From the NCBI GenBank assembly GCA_021151665.1, contig JAGKWW010000028.1, forward strand, positions 1 to 40,267: a stretch of 40,267 nt of DNA. The letters run 5' to 3'. Of the stretch, positions 33,171-40,267 are shown in pieces. The stretch comes from Flavobacteriaceae bacterium (GTDB lineage: Bacteria > Bacteroidota > Bacteroidia > Flavobacteriales > Flavobacteriaceae). The notes under the pieces are model-generated. The model worked only from the letters and a program-made list of their open reading frames with translations, did not search any database and was not told where the DNA came from. A program made the position numbers and the translations under genes. Position 1 is the stretch's first letter. Each line of letters opens with the position of its first letter.

Positions 33171-35759
33171 ATGTTTTATAAAAACATCAGATTACTTTTT
33201 GCATTTTTTACAATAGCCACCTTTGCCGCAAACGCTCAGGAAACCGCCGGTGTAGAACCTGGCAGGTATATACTGGGCGGGGTAAACGTTACCGGAAAAT
33301 TCACGTATAATGAGCAAACCGTAGTTACTTTTACCGGCCTTGAAAAAGGGCAGGCTATCAACGTACCCGGCGAAGAAATAAGCGCAGCCATCAAGAAATT
33401 ATGGAAGCTCGGCCTTTTTAGCGATGTAAACTTTTTTGCCAACCGCACCTCGGGCGATACTATTTTCCTTGACCTGGAAATTTATGAACTCCCAAAGCTT
33501 AGCGAAGCTAAAATACAGGGTGTAAAGAAAGGTAAGCGCGAAGGGCTTTTAAAAGATACGCAGCTTTCTAAAGGCAAGATCGTAAACGAAAACCTCCTAA
33601 CCAATACAAAGAACTATATTGAGAATAAGTACCGTAAAGACGGTTACTACAATACAAAGGTTGCCATCAATGTAATACCCGATAGTACCAATACGGTAAA
33701 AATGGTGGTGAATATTGACCGTGGCCGTAAGGTAAAGGTTAAAAAGATCATATTTACGGGCAATACAAAGCTTTCCTCTGCCAAGCTGAAAAAGGCTATG
33801 AAGAACACCAAAGTTCGCAGCCCGTTTAACCCGATGCGCATCTTTAAATCTTCTAAGTATGTGGCAGACAAATACAAAGAAGACCTTAACAGTGTAGTTG
33901 ATAAATACAAAGAGAAAGGCTACCGTGATGCCCGTGTGGTAAAAGACTCTGTGGTATACGACCCTAAAAGCAACACCGTTTCAATTGCTGTAGGGCTCGA
34001 AGAAGGCCGAAAATACTACTTTGGCGATATCCGTTTTATCGGAAACTCTGTATATCCCAACCAAAGGCTGAGCCAGGTTCTGGGCATTAAAAAAGGTGAT
34101 GTTTACAACGGCGTGATGCTTCAAAACCGAATCGCCGACAAGACAAAGCCGGACGGTGACGACCTTACCAACCTTTACCAGAATAACGGTTACCTTTTCT
34201 CGAATATCAACGCGGTGGAGGTAAAAACCGCTAATGATACGATAGACTTCGAGATCCGTATTACCGAGGGGCCTGTTGCCTATTTCAATAACGTGACTGT
34301 TGTAGGCAATGATAAGACCAACGACCATGTTATCTACCGTGAACTCCGCACGAGGCCGGGCATGAAGTGGAACAAGGAAGAAGTGGTAAACACCGTGCGC
34401 GAACTTGGTGCTCTGGGCTTTTTTGACCCGGAAACCATCAGGCCGGATGTAAAAAACCCTGACCCTTCAACAGGAACGGTAGATGTGGAATGGCATGTTA
34501 CCGAGAAAGGATCGAGCCAAATAGAGCTTCAGGGAGGTTACGGCGGAGGCGGCTTCATCGGTACACTCGGGCTTTCTTTCAACAACTTCTCCGCACGCAA
34601 TATATTCAAGAAAAGCGCATACAGGCCGCTCCCTATGGGCGATGGGCAAAAGGTTTCGCTAAGGCTCCAGGGTAGTACCTATTTCCAGACCTACAGCCTT
34701 TCCTTCTCAGAACCATGGCTGGGTGGCAAAAAGCCGGTATCATTCTCTACTTCAATTTCGCAGAGTAAGCAGTTCCTTTACAACTACTCCACACGCGATG
34801 TGGACAGGTCAAGGTTCTTCAACATAACATCGATCAGTGTAGGCCTCGCAAAAAGGCTTAGCGTTCCAGACCCTTACTTCACATTCTCACAGGCGGTAAG
34901 TTTTCAATACTATGCGCTAAGTAATTATAACACAGGATTGTTTACCTTTGGAGACGGAAGTTCGCGCAACCTTGCCTTCACACTTGGCCTTAGCAGGAAC
35001 AACAAAGGTATTAACCCTATCTACCCGACTTCCGGGTCGGAGTTTGGGGTAACAGCCAAGTTCACGTTCCCTTACTCACTGGTAAATGGCGTTGATTACG
35101 CTAACCTGAAAAACCTGCCCGAATACAAGCAGCGTGACAGCGCCGGAAGGTTTATAGACAGTAATGGCAATGTGGTGGTAGACCCCGCTAATGCTGCAAC
35201 AGACCAGTCTAAGGTAGACCAGAAGAAGTTTAACTGGCTGGAGTTTTATAAGATCAAGTTTAAGGGTGATTGGTACACCCGCCTGTATGATAAGCTTGTG
35301 CTCAGGGCTCTTGGCGAATTTGGTTTCCTTGGGGCGTATAATATGGATAGGGGCCTTGTACCGTTCGAGAGGTTCTTCCTTGGTGGTGACGGCTTGGCCA
35401 ACTATGCGCTTGACGGACGTGAGGTAATTATGCTCCGCGGATACCCGAACCAATCGCTTTCAAGCAACAACGGGGGCACTATTTACAACAAGTTCTCACT
35501 CGAGCTTCGTTACCCGATAACACTTAAGCCGCAGGCGTCTATATTTGCGCTTACGTTCCTTGATGCAGGTGCCTCTTATAATTCGTTTAGTGAATACAAC
35601 CCGTTTGCGCTGCAGCGTTCCGCAGGCTTTGGCTTGCGTGTGTTTATGCCGGCATTCGGTATGCTTGGTATCGACTTCGGGCATGGGTTTGACCCAATAC
35701 CGGGCAACACAACGAAAAACGGTTGGGAAACGCATTTCATCATCGGTCAGCAGTTCTAA
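33171..35759 (+). CDS. bamA: outer-membrane assembly protein BamA
   Basis: BamA inserts beta-barrel proteins into the outer membrane. The 862-residue product has a signal peptide ending ANAQ near residue 22, then POTRA-like repeats (about 30-440) with GVNVTGKF and IIFTGNTKLSSAKLKKAM as recognisable starts, and a C-terminal 16-strand barrel ending HFIIGQQF with a terminal Phe. The barrel contains the conserved RGYPNQ segment near residue 756. I placed the start at the ATG at 33171, which begins the signal peptide; an in-frame ATG at 33039 would overlap uppS. uppS ends seven bases upstream, and two skp-like genes follow. Confidence 0.95.
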   Translation: MFYKNIRLLFAFFTIATFAANAQETAGVEPGRYILGGVNVTGKFTYNEQTVVTFTGLEKGQAINVPGEEISAAIKKLWKLGLFSDVNFFANRTSGDTIFLDLEIYELPKLSEAKIQGVKKGKREGLLKDTQLSKGKIVNENLLTNTKNYIENKYRKDGYYNTKVAINVIPDSTNTVKMVVNIDRGRKVKVKKIIFTGNTKLSSAKLKKAMKNTKVRSPFNPMRIFKSSKYVADKYKEDLNSVVDKYKEKGYRDARVVKDSVVYDPKSNTVSIAVGLEEGRKYYFGDIRFIGNSVYPNQRLSQVLGIKKGDVYNGVMLQNRIADKTKPDGDDLTNLYQNNGYLFSNINAVEVKTANDTIDFEIRITEGPVAYFNNVTVVGNDKTNDHVIYRELRTRPGMKWNKEEVVNTVRELGALGFFDPETIRPDVKNPDPSTGTVDVEWHVTEKGSSQIELQGGYGGGGFIGTLGLSFNNFSARNIFKKSAYRPLPMGDGQKVSLRLQGSTYFQTYSLSFSEPWLGGKKPVSFSTSISQSKQFLYNYSTRDVDRSRFFNITSISVGLAKRLSVPDPYFTFSQAVSFQYYALSNYNTGLFTFGDGSSRNLAFTLGLSRNNKGINPIYPTSGSEFGVTAKFTFPYSLVNGVDYANLKNLPEYKQRDSAGRFIDSNGNVVVDPANAATDQSKVDQKKFNWLEFYKIKFKGDWYTRLYDKLVLRALGEFGFLGAYNMDRGLVPFERFFLGGDGLANYALDGREVIMLRGYPNQSLSSNNGGTIYNKFSLELRYPITLKPQASIFALTFLDAGASYNSFSEYNPFALQRSAGFGLRVFMPAFGMLGIDFGHGFDPIPGNTTKNGWETHFIIGQQF

Positions 35760-35795
35760 TAAAATTGGCATGATATTTTCTAATACCATAATAGT

Positions 35796-36920
35796 ATGAA
35801 AAAGCTTTTAGTTGTAATCGCCGCTTTTGCTACGCTTGCGGCAGCAGCGCAAACAAGGGGCCTTAAGATCGCTTATTTTGATATGGAGTACATCCTGGAA
35901 AAGGTGCCCGACTATGCCGAAGCGAAAAATCAGCTTGAGTTAAAGGCAGGCAAATGGAAGCAGGAGATCGAAGCCAAGAAGAATGACGTAACAAAGCTAA
36001 AGGCGAGCCTCCAAGCAGAAAAAGCCCTGCTTACCAAAGAACTTATAGAGGAGCGTGAGGACGAGATAAAATACCTTGAAGCAGAGCTTATCGACTTCCA
36101 GGACAAAAAATTTGGCCCGAAAGGCGAACTGATCTCACAAAAAGCAGTATTGGTAAAACCTATCCAGGACCAGGTATTTAATGCCATTCAGGATATTGCC
36201 GAAGAACGCAAGCTTGACTTTGTTTTTGACAGGTCCAGCGACCTGACGATGGTATTCGCAGCGCAACGCCACGACCTGAGTGACCTTATCATCCGCAGGC
36301 TTACCCGTTCGGCAAAAAGGGAACAGCTAAGCAGCAAAGAGGTAAAGAAACTTGAAAAGCAGGAAGCGGAAGAAGACAGGATGAGCGACCCGGATGTTGC
36401 CGACAGGCAAAAGGCGCTCGACGAGAAGAAAGCTGCGAGGCAGAAAGTAATAGACGATCGCAAAGCCGCTGCAGATGCTAAACGTGCAGCTGCCGAGGAA
36501 CGCCGCAACCAACTTCGCCAGGAAAATGAAGCCAAGCGTGCCGAAGCGATTAACGCTCGTAAGGCAGCCAATGCGCAGAGAGCTGCCGGAAACACCGGTA
36601 ACCAGTCGGCTACAGACAAGCCGGCAGACAACGGTAAGGCACCGGCCAACACCTCTCCTTCGGCAGGTGACGTGAATTCTGATGACGACTCTCCAAACAC
36701 CAATAAACCGGCAGGCACAGCCCCGGCCAAAGATACTGCTGAAAAGCCTGCACGCACCACACAGGAAGAGCGTAACAAAATAATAGAGGAGCGCAAGAAA
36801 GCGGCAGAAGACCGCCGGAAGAAAATACTTGCCGACCGCGAAGCTGCAAAAAAAGCACGCGAAGAGCAAAATAAAGCCAAACAAAACGGGACTAACGGAG
36901 AAGACTCCAAACCAGAATAA
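35796..36920 (+). CDS. OmpH/Skp-like periplasmic chaperone with long charged tail
   Basis: The 374-residue product has a signal peptide ending AAAAQ near residue 19. Residues 20-165 match OmpH/Skp: LKIAYFDMEYILEKVPDYAEA and a long coiled-coil region with KLDFVFDRSS at the end, which gives jellyfish-like trimers that hold unfolded outer-membrane proteins. From about 175 to 374 it has a long charged, helical and disordered tail rich in Ala, Lys, Arg and Glu, with a Pro/Thr/Asn-rich linker in the middle. The tail is absent from normal Skp, which is about 160 residues. It directly follows bamA, with a second, short skp gene downstream, so it is a paralogue with a special role. Confidence 0.88.
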   Translation: MKKLLVVIAAFATLAAAAQTRGLKIAYFDMEYILEKVPDYAEAKNQLELKAGKWKQEIEAKKNDVTKLKASLQAEKALLTKELIEEREDEIKYLEAELIDFQDKKFGPKGELISQKAVLVKPIQDQVFNAIQDIAEERKLDFVFDRSSDLTMVFAAQRHDLSDLIIRRLTRSAKREQLSSKEVKKLEKQEAEEDRMSDPDVADRQKALDEKKAARQKVIDDRKAAADAKRAAAEERRNQLRQENEAKRAEAINARKAANAQRAAGNTGNQSATDKPADNGKAPANTSPSAGDVNSDDDSPNTNKPAGTAPAKDTAEKPARTTQEERNKIIEERKKAAEDRRKKILADREAAKKAREEQNKAKQNGTNGEDSKPE

Positions 36921-36951
36921 GAACAAAAACGAAAATTAATTTAATATTTAA

Positions 36952-37485
36952 ATGATGAAACAACTTAAATCTCTGTTTATCGCTACACTACTTTTTGTTG
37001 GATTCAGCCAGACGGCAAATGCACAGGCTAAAGTAGCCCATGTTAATGTACGTGAGCTTATAACAAATCTTCCCGATTATAAAGCAGCTACAACGCAACT
37101 TGAAAAGCTAAGCAAAACATACGATAGCGAATACAGGACCATGGTAGAAGAATATCAGGGAAAAATTAAGAAATACGATGCCGAAGCTTCTACAGTTACC
37201 GATGCGGTAAACGAAACAAGGAGCAAGGAAGTACAGGAAATGGGCCAAAGAATACAACAGTACCAGCAAAATGCGAGTAAAGAGCTTCAGCAAAAACAGG
37301 AAGAGATCTACAAGCCTATCATGGATAAAGCACGCAATGCTATCCAGAAAGTAGCCAGGGCTAAAGGATACCAGTATGTACTGGATGCCTCGCCTGAAGC
37401 AGGCCTTCTTCTTGCAGACGGGCCGGATCTTCTTGCCGACGTTAAAAAAGAGCTTGGCGTACCTGCTACAGCACCATCAAAATAA
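36952..37485 (+). CDS. OmpH/Skp-like periplasmic chaperone
   Basis: The 177-residue product has a signal peptide ending NAQ near residue 25. The mature part starts KVAHVNVRELITNLPDYKAA, followed by a long coiled coil and then KGYQYVLDASPEAGLLLADG at the C-terminal body domain. This is the standard length and form of Skp, the periplasmic chaperone that holds unfolded barrel proteins for BamA. It starts 31 bases after the long-tailed paralogue and is followed by a strong terminator, so it ends the envelope operon. The start is one of two adjacent ATGs; the first is at 36952. Confidence 0.93.
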   Translation: MMKQLKSLFIATLLFVGFSQTANAQAKVAHVNVRELITNLPDYKAATTQLEKLSKTYDSEYRTMVEEYQGKIKKYDAEASTVTDAVNETRSKEVQEMGQRIQQYQQNASKELQQKQEEIYKPIMDKARNAIQKVARAKGYQYVLDASPEAGLLLADGPDLLADVKKELGVPATAPSK

Positions 37486-37510
37486 TCGTTACAATTACGA
37501 TAAACGCCTA

Positions 37511-37541
37511 AAGCGGCTTCTTTACGGAAGCCGCTTTTTTT
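37511..37541 (+). terminator. intrinsic terminator after the skp-like genes
   Basis: AAGCGGCTTC (37511-37520) and GAAGCCGCTT (37527-37536) form a perfect ten-pair stem with a six-base loop, followed by seven T residues. It ends the envelope block before murI. Confidence 0.92.
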
Positions 37542-37555
37542 ATTAAATTTGTGGT

Positions 37556-38338
37556 ATGGATTACAGTACAAGCCCTATCGGACTTTTTGATTCCGGAGTA
37601 GGCGGAACCTCGATATGGAAAGAAATTCATCTCCTGATGCCGGCCGAAAGCACAATTTACCTCGCCGACAGCAAAAATGCTCCTTACGGTTTGCGTTCAA
37701 AAGAGGAGATAATATCGCTCAGTATTAAAAATACAGATTACCTCCTTTCCCGGGGCTGTAAACTTATTGTAGTAGCGTGCAATACTGCCACAACAAATGC
37801 CATAAAAGAACTCAGAGAGAAATATGATGTTCCCTTTATCGGCATAGAACCCGCTATAAAACCTGCAGCAATACATACTACCACGGGTTCAATAGGCATC
37901 CTGGCGACAAAAGGGACGCTCTCAAGCGATCTTTTCGCGAAGACGATATCAGGGCTGGGAAACATTAAAGTTATCGAACAGGTGGGCCATAATCTTGTCG
38001 AATTGATTGAGTCTGGCAAATTGGAATCGGAGGAAATGAACCAATTACTCAGACGCTATATTGAACCCATGCTTCAGGCTGATATAGATTATCTTGTATT
38101 GGGCTGCACGCATTACCCCTATCTCATTCCCCAACTTCAAAAGATACTGCCTCCTTATGTCAGGATCATTGATTCCGGGGAAGCAGTAGCACGCCAGACA
38201 CAAAATATTCTTCAAAAAAATAATCTGTTAAACAATTCTGCAACGGAAGGCCTCCACGAATTCTATACCAACGGCAGTACAGAAGTCCTTCAGGAACTTA
38301 TTGGCAGTACCTTCACAGCTCAATACGCCAGCTTCTGA
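37556..38338 (+). CDS. murI: glutamate racemase MurI
   Basis: MurI converts L-glutamate to D-glutamate for peptidoglycan. The 260-residue product has both catalytic Cys: Cys75 in VVACNTATTN and Cys184 in VLGCTHYP, with His186 nearby. Asp12 in LFDSGVGG is also conserved. The length is normal. It lies just after the terminator of the skp-like genes, with the start about 15 bases downstream, so it needs its own promoter or readthrough. It faces the carbonic anhydrase gene, with two bases between the stops. Confidence 0.96.
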   Translation: MDYSTSPIGLFDSGVGGTSIWKEIHLLMPAESTIYLADSKNAPYGLRSKEEIISLSIKNTDYLLSRGCKLIVVACNTATTNAIKELREKYDVPFIGIEPAIKPAAIHTTTGSIGILATKGTLSSDLFAKTISGLGNIKVIEQVGHNLVELIESGKLESEEMNQLLRRYIEPMLQADIDYLVLGCTHYPYLIPQLQKILPPYVRIIDSGEAVARQTQNILQKNNLLNNSATEGLHEFYTNGSTEVLQELIGSTFTAQYASF

Positions 38339-38340
38339 TT

Positions 38341-38850
38341 TTACTTAAACCAGGAAGAATACATTACATAGTTGCCCGATATGCGCTCAATCTCACCTGC
38401 AAAATCTGAGGCATTCAGGTCTTTCACTTTTCTCGCAGGCACTCCGGCATAAATTACGCCTGATTCCACTACTGTATTCTGTGTAACTACAGCGCCCGCT
38501 GCAATGATCGAATTGCTGTGTATAACACAATTATCCATAACAATTGCCCCCATGCCTATCAATACATTATCGTGTACCGTACAGCCGTGTACGATAGCAT
38601 TGTGCCCAATAGACACATTGTTGCCTATTATCGTTGGATGCTTCTGATAGGTGCAATGAATAACGGCGCCATCCTGAATATTTACCCTGTTGCCAATTTG
38701 GATAGAATGCACATCGCCCCTAAGGACCGCATTAAACCAAATGCTACATTCTTCGCCGAGGACAACATCCCCAACAATAGTAGCATTATCCGCTATAAAA
38801 CAATCTGATGGTATTTGGGGGTGTTTCCCGTTTACTTCACGTATTACCAT
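38341..38850 (-). CDS. gamma-type carbonic anhydrase-like protein
   Basis: The 169-residue product is a left-handed beta-helix (hexapeptide repeats such as GNNVSIGHNAIVHG and DNVLIGMGAIV). The zinc ligands fit His65, His83 and His88, as in gamma carbonic anhydrases. RGDVHSIQIGN is the usual front motif. Many such proteins, also called YrdA or PaaY type, have weak or unknown activity, so it may hydrate CO2 or serve as an acyl-transfer-like scaffold. The C-terminus carries a short Trp-Phe-Lys tail. The gene lies directly after a terminator-like hairpin. It converges with murI. Confidence 0.88.
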   Translation of the reverse strand: MVIREVNGKHPQIPSDCFIADNATIVGDVVLGEECSIWFNAVLRGDVHSIQIGNRVNIQDGAVIHCTYQKHPTIIGNNVSIGHNAIVHGCTVHDNVLIGMGAIVMDNCVIHSNSIIAAGAVVTQNTVVESGVIYAGVPARKVKDLNASDFAGEIERISGNYVMYSSWFK

Positions 38851-38856
38851 AGGCTT

Positions 38857-38891
38857 AAAAAAAATCGTCCCGACAAGTTACTATCGGGACG
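38857..38891 (-). terminator. intrinsic terminator after the PorP/SprF gene
   Basis: CGTCCCGA (38866-38873) and TCGGGACG (38884-38891) form a perfect eight-pair stem with a ten-base loop, followed on the minus strand by eight T residues. It lies 24 bases after the PorP/SprF stop and seven bases before the next gene starts. Confidence 0.85.
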
Positions 38892-38914
38892 GAATTAATA
38901 ATATATCTCTACAA

Positions 38915-39904
38915 TTAGTTAACAGCAGGACAATGACAATCATATTTTTCACGCTTACAGAACAGGTTTACTCCTAATGTAAGCTGATGGAATCCACTAT
39001 TATCAAACTTCACGTTGCCGGTAAGGTAAGAATACGTATAAGCAAACATGAAGTTTTTATAATTCACACCGATTATCGGAGTAAAATACTGCAGGTTCTG
39101 GTCTTTTGCACCACCGCCGTCTACATATTGCGCGGCGTCGAGATTCCTCCTGTAAGAAAGGCCACCCCAAACGCGTCCGAAATCAAGTTCTTTATAAACT
39201 TTAAGGTTAAGGTCAATGGTTTTTTCTTTGGTCTCATCCGTTACCATGAAAAGTATCGAAGGCTCCCACTGAAGAGATTCCTCAAATCCAAAAACATAAC
39301 CTGCGCTCAATAGATACTTTTTAAGGTTATCGCTTTCTATATCTGTGTAAAGGTCACGCTTGCTGGCAAGTGCATTCTTTACTGTAAAGTGTGCATAAAA
39401 ATCAAGGTAGTGGTAAGAGGCACCAATATCGATATTGAAGTAAGAATCTTTCTGTTGCATACCACCCTGTACGATAGGGTCAAATTCTTCAAATTCACTT
39501 TCATCAAGGCGGCTCTGAACAAGGCCTGCACTCATACCGAATGAAAGCTGGTTAAGGTCGTAATCACTGCGCGAGAAACGGATATGGTGTGCATAGGTAA
39601 CTTTAGCGCCGGTTTGAGAATGGTAACCGTTCTTATCATTAAAAGCAATGATACCAATACCGGACGAAGGGCCAACACTTCCGTTAAAGCTTATGGTCTG
39701 AAGCTGAGGAGCATCATCCTGGCCAAACCACTGCTGGCGGGCCGTAAGCCTTATTTTGGCGCAGTTTGCAGCACCTGCCATAGAAGGGTGAATCAGATAA
39801 TAGTTATCTGACAGGTAATCAGAGTAAACCGCAATACCCTCCTGCGAAAAAGACAACTGCGTGAGTAGTAATCCAAATAGTAGGTAAAATTTCTTAAAAT
39901 TCAT
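38915..39904 (-). CDS. PorP/SprF-family type IX secretion membrane protein
   Basis: PorP/SprF proteins are outer-membrane components of the Bacteroidota type IX secretion system and gliding machinery. The 329-residue product has a signal peptide ending SFSQ near residue 21, followed by the typical SDYLSDNYYLIHPSMAGA motif at about 28-45. The rest forms beta-barrel-type strands such as VGPSSGIGIIAFNDKNG. There is a Cys-x-Cys near the C-terminus. The start was placed at the ATG at 39904, which begins the signal peptide; an upstream start at 39934 adds ten residues. TATATTTG (40044-40037) is a possible distant -7 box. This gene alone does not tell which cargo it helps. Confidence 0.88.
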   Translation of the reverse strand: MNFKKFYLLFGLLLTQLSFSQEGIAVYSDYLSDNYYLIHPSMAGAANCAKIRLTARQQWFGQDDAPQLQTISFNGSVGPSSGIGIIAFNDKNGYHSQTGAKVTYAHHIRFSRSDYDLNQLSFGMSAGLVQSRLDESEFEEFDPIVQGGMQQKDSYFNIDIGASYHYLDFYAHFTVKNALASKRDLYTDIESDNLKKYLLSAGYVFGFEESLQWEPSILFMVTDETKEKTIDLNLKVYKELDFGRVWGGLSYRRNLDAAQYVDGGGAKDQNLQYFTPIIGVNYKNFMFAYTYSYLTGNVKFDNSGFHQLTLGVNLFCKREKYDCHCPAVN

Positions 39905-40267
39905 GTTGACCTTATCGTTAAATAATGCTTTCATCGCCTGCTACAGCCAAAACTGTAATTTATAAACTCGAACTGCCTGATTTTATTGCCTATATAACAT
40001 TTGCATCAATGCTTTCTGCGCATTTTCGACAGCGGTCAAATATATAAATTTTTGTGTTAGGTTGGTTAATTAATTCCAATAATATTAAAAAAATGAAAGC
40101 TTTAACAAAAGCAATTTTATTTATGTTAAAAAAAGTTTTCTTTTATGTAAATCGCCTCATTTGTCAACTTTTATTTGGCAGCAGCCGTCACCTGCGCTCA
40201 TTGCTACACGGCGCACCCGCTGTCCGCTGTATCAGCCTTCGCTGCGCTGCGGCAGGATGCCGCTTCC
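39905..40267. other. non-coding edge region, A/T-rich then GC-rich repeat-like
   Basis: The first 270 bases are A/T-rich and hold only possible promoter boxes for the PorP/SprF gene. From about 40178 to the end the sequence turns GC-rich. It includes a hairpin of six pairs, GCGGCA (40249-40254) and TGCCGC (40258-40263). A reading frame from 40093 that runs off the end has a plausible start but no convincing protein signature. Read on the minus strand the segment contains GGAAGCGGCATCC and GATACAGCGGACAGC, a pattern I recall from intergenic elements of other Flavobacterium genomes. It is cut by the window edge. Confidence 0.5.

Noticed and set aside
36188..36910. Long minus-strand frames over the tailed skp-like gene
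   Set aside because: They arise from the Ala/Lys/Glu-rich codons of the true gene and have Ser/Arg/Leu-rich, low-complexity translations.
40093..40267. Open frame running off the window edge
   Set aside because: Its start is plausible, but the translation crosses from A/T-rich into GC-rich repeat-like DNA and resembles no protein.

Overview
The window looks like chromosomal core sequence from a member of the Bacteroidota, most likely a Flavobacteriaceae close to Flavobacterium. This rests on several things seen together: proteins with type IX secretion (T9SS) sorting domains of both kinds, a PorP/SprF-type T9SS membrane protein, MutS, trigger factor, ClpP and ClpX of flavobacterial type, promoters fitting the Bacteroidota pattern (TTG, about 19 bases, TAnnTTTG), and almost no Shine-Dalgarno sequences. 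I see no prophage, insertion sequence, CRISPR array, plasmid gene or resistance cassette. Gene content is almost entirely housekeeping or envelope-related.

Layout. 1-1.6 kb: an Ala/Pro-rich small lipoprotein, a two-helix membrane protein and a DUF3667 membrane protein. 1.6-1.9 kb: tRNA-Gly and tRNA-Leu on the minus strand with their own promoter and terminator. 2-4.6 kb: mutS. 4.7-7.9 kb: a small secreted Spy-like protein, a SPOUT RNA methyltransferase and a lectin-domain T9SS cargo. 7.9-9.6 kb: a HAD phosphatase and a FolK-deoxynucleoside kinase fusion, coupled on the minus strand. 9.8-14.3 kb: SppA peptidase and a large AsmA-like protein. 14.3-17 kb: a repeat element, a DUF2797 protein, a GH3-family adenylating enzyme and a tiny lipoprotein. 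17-20.5 kb: the tig-clpP-clpX proteostasis block on the minus strand, with palindromes inside the tig and clpX promoters. 20.6-23.9 kb: a holin-like small membrane protein and a FadL channel/SGNH lipase operon. 24.1-28.4 kb: an AsmA/DUF748-like protein and a second T9SS cargo. 28.4-29.9 kb: pdxJ and an alpha/beta hydrolase. 30-38.3 kb: a long plus-strand run of CBS-ACT protein, nadK, DUF6089 protein, uppS, bamA, two skp-like genes and murI. 38.3-39.9 kb: a gamma-type carbonic anhydrase and a PorP/SprF protein on the minus strand. The last 360 bases are non-coding and end in a GC-rich, repeat-like segment cut by the window edge.

How the genes fit together. The 30-38 kb block makes and assembles the envelope: UppS supplies the undecaprenyl carrier, MurI supplies D-glutamate for peptidoglycan, BamA inserts outer-membrane barrels and the Skp-like proteins chaperone them in the periplasm; nadK and its CBS-ACT neighbour sit at the head. 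The tig-clpP-clpX block covers protein folding and turnover. FadL with the SGNH lipoprotein suggests lipid hydrolysis at the surface followed by uptake. The two T9SS cargo proteins and SprF-like protein belong to the Bacteroidota-specific export route.

I did not find a clear new biological system. The points most worth checking are the promoter-embedded palindromes at tig and clpX, the repeat element flanked by a duplicated gene end at 14.3 kb, the CBS-ACT/NAD kinase pair, the tailed Skp paralogue, and the FolK-kinase fusion.
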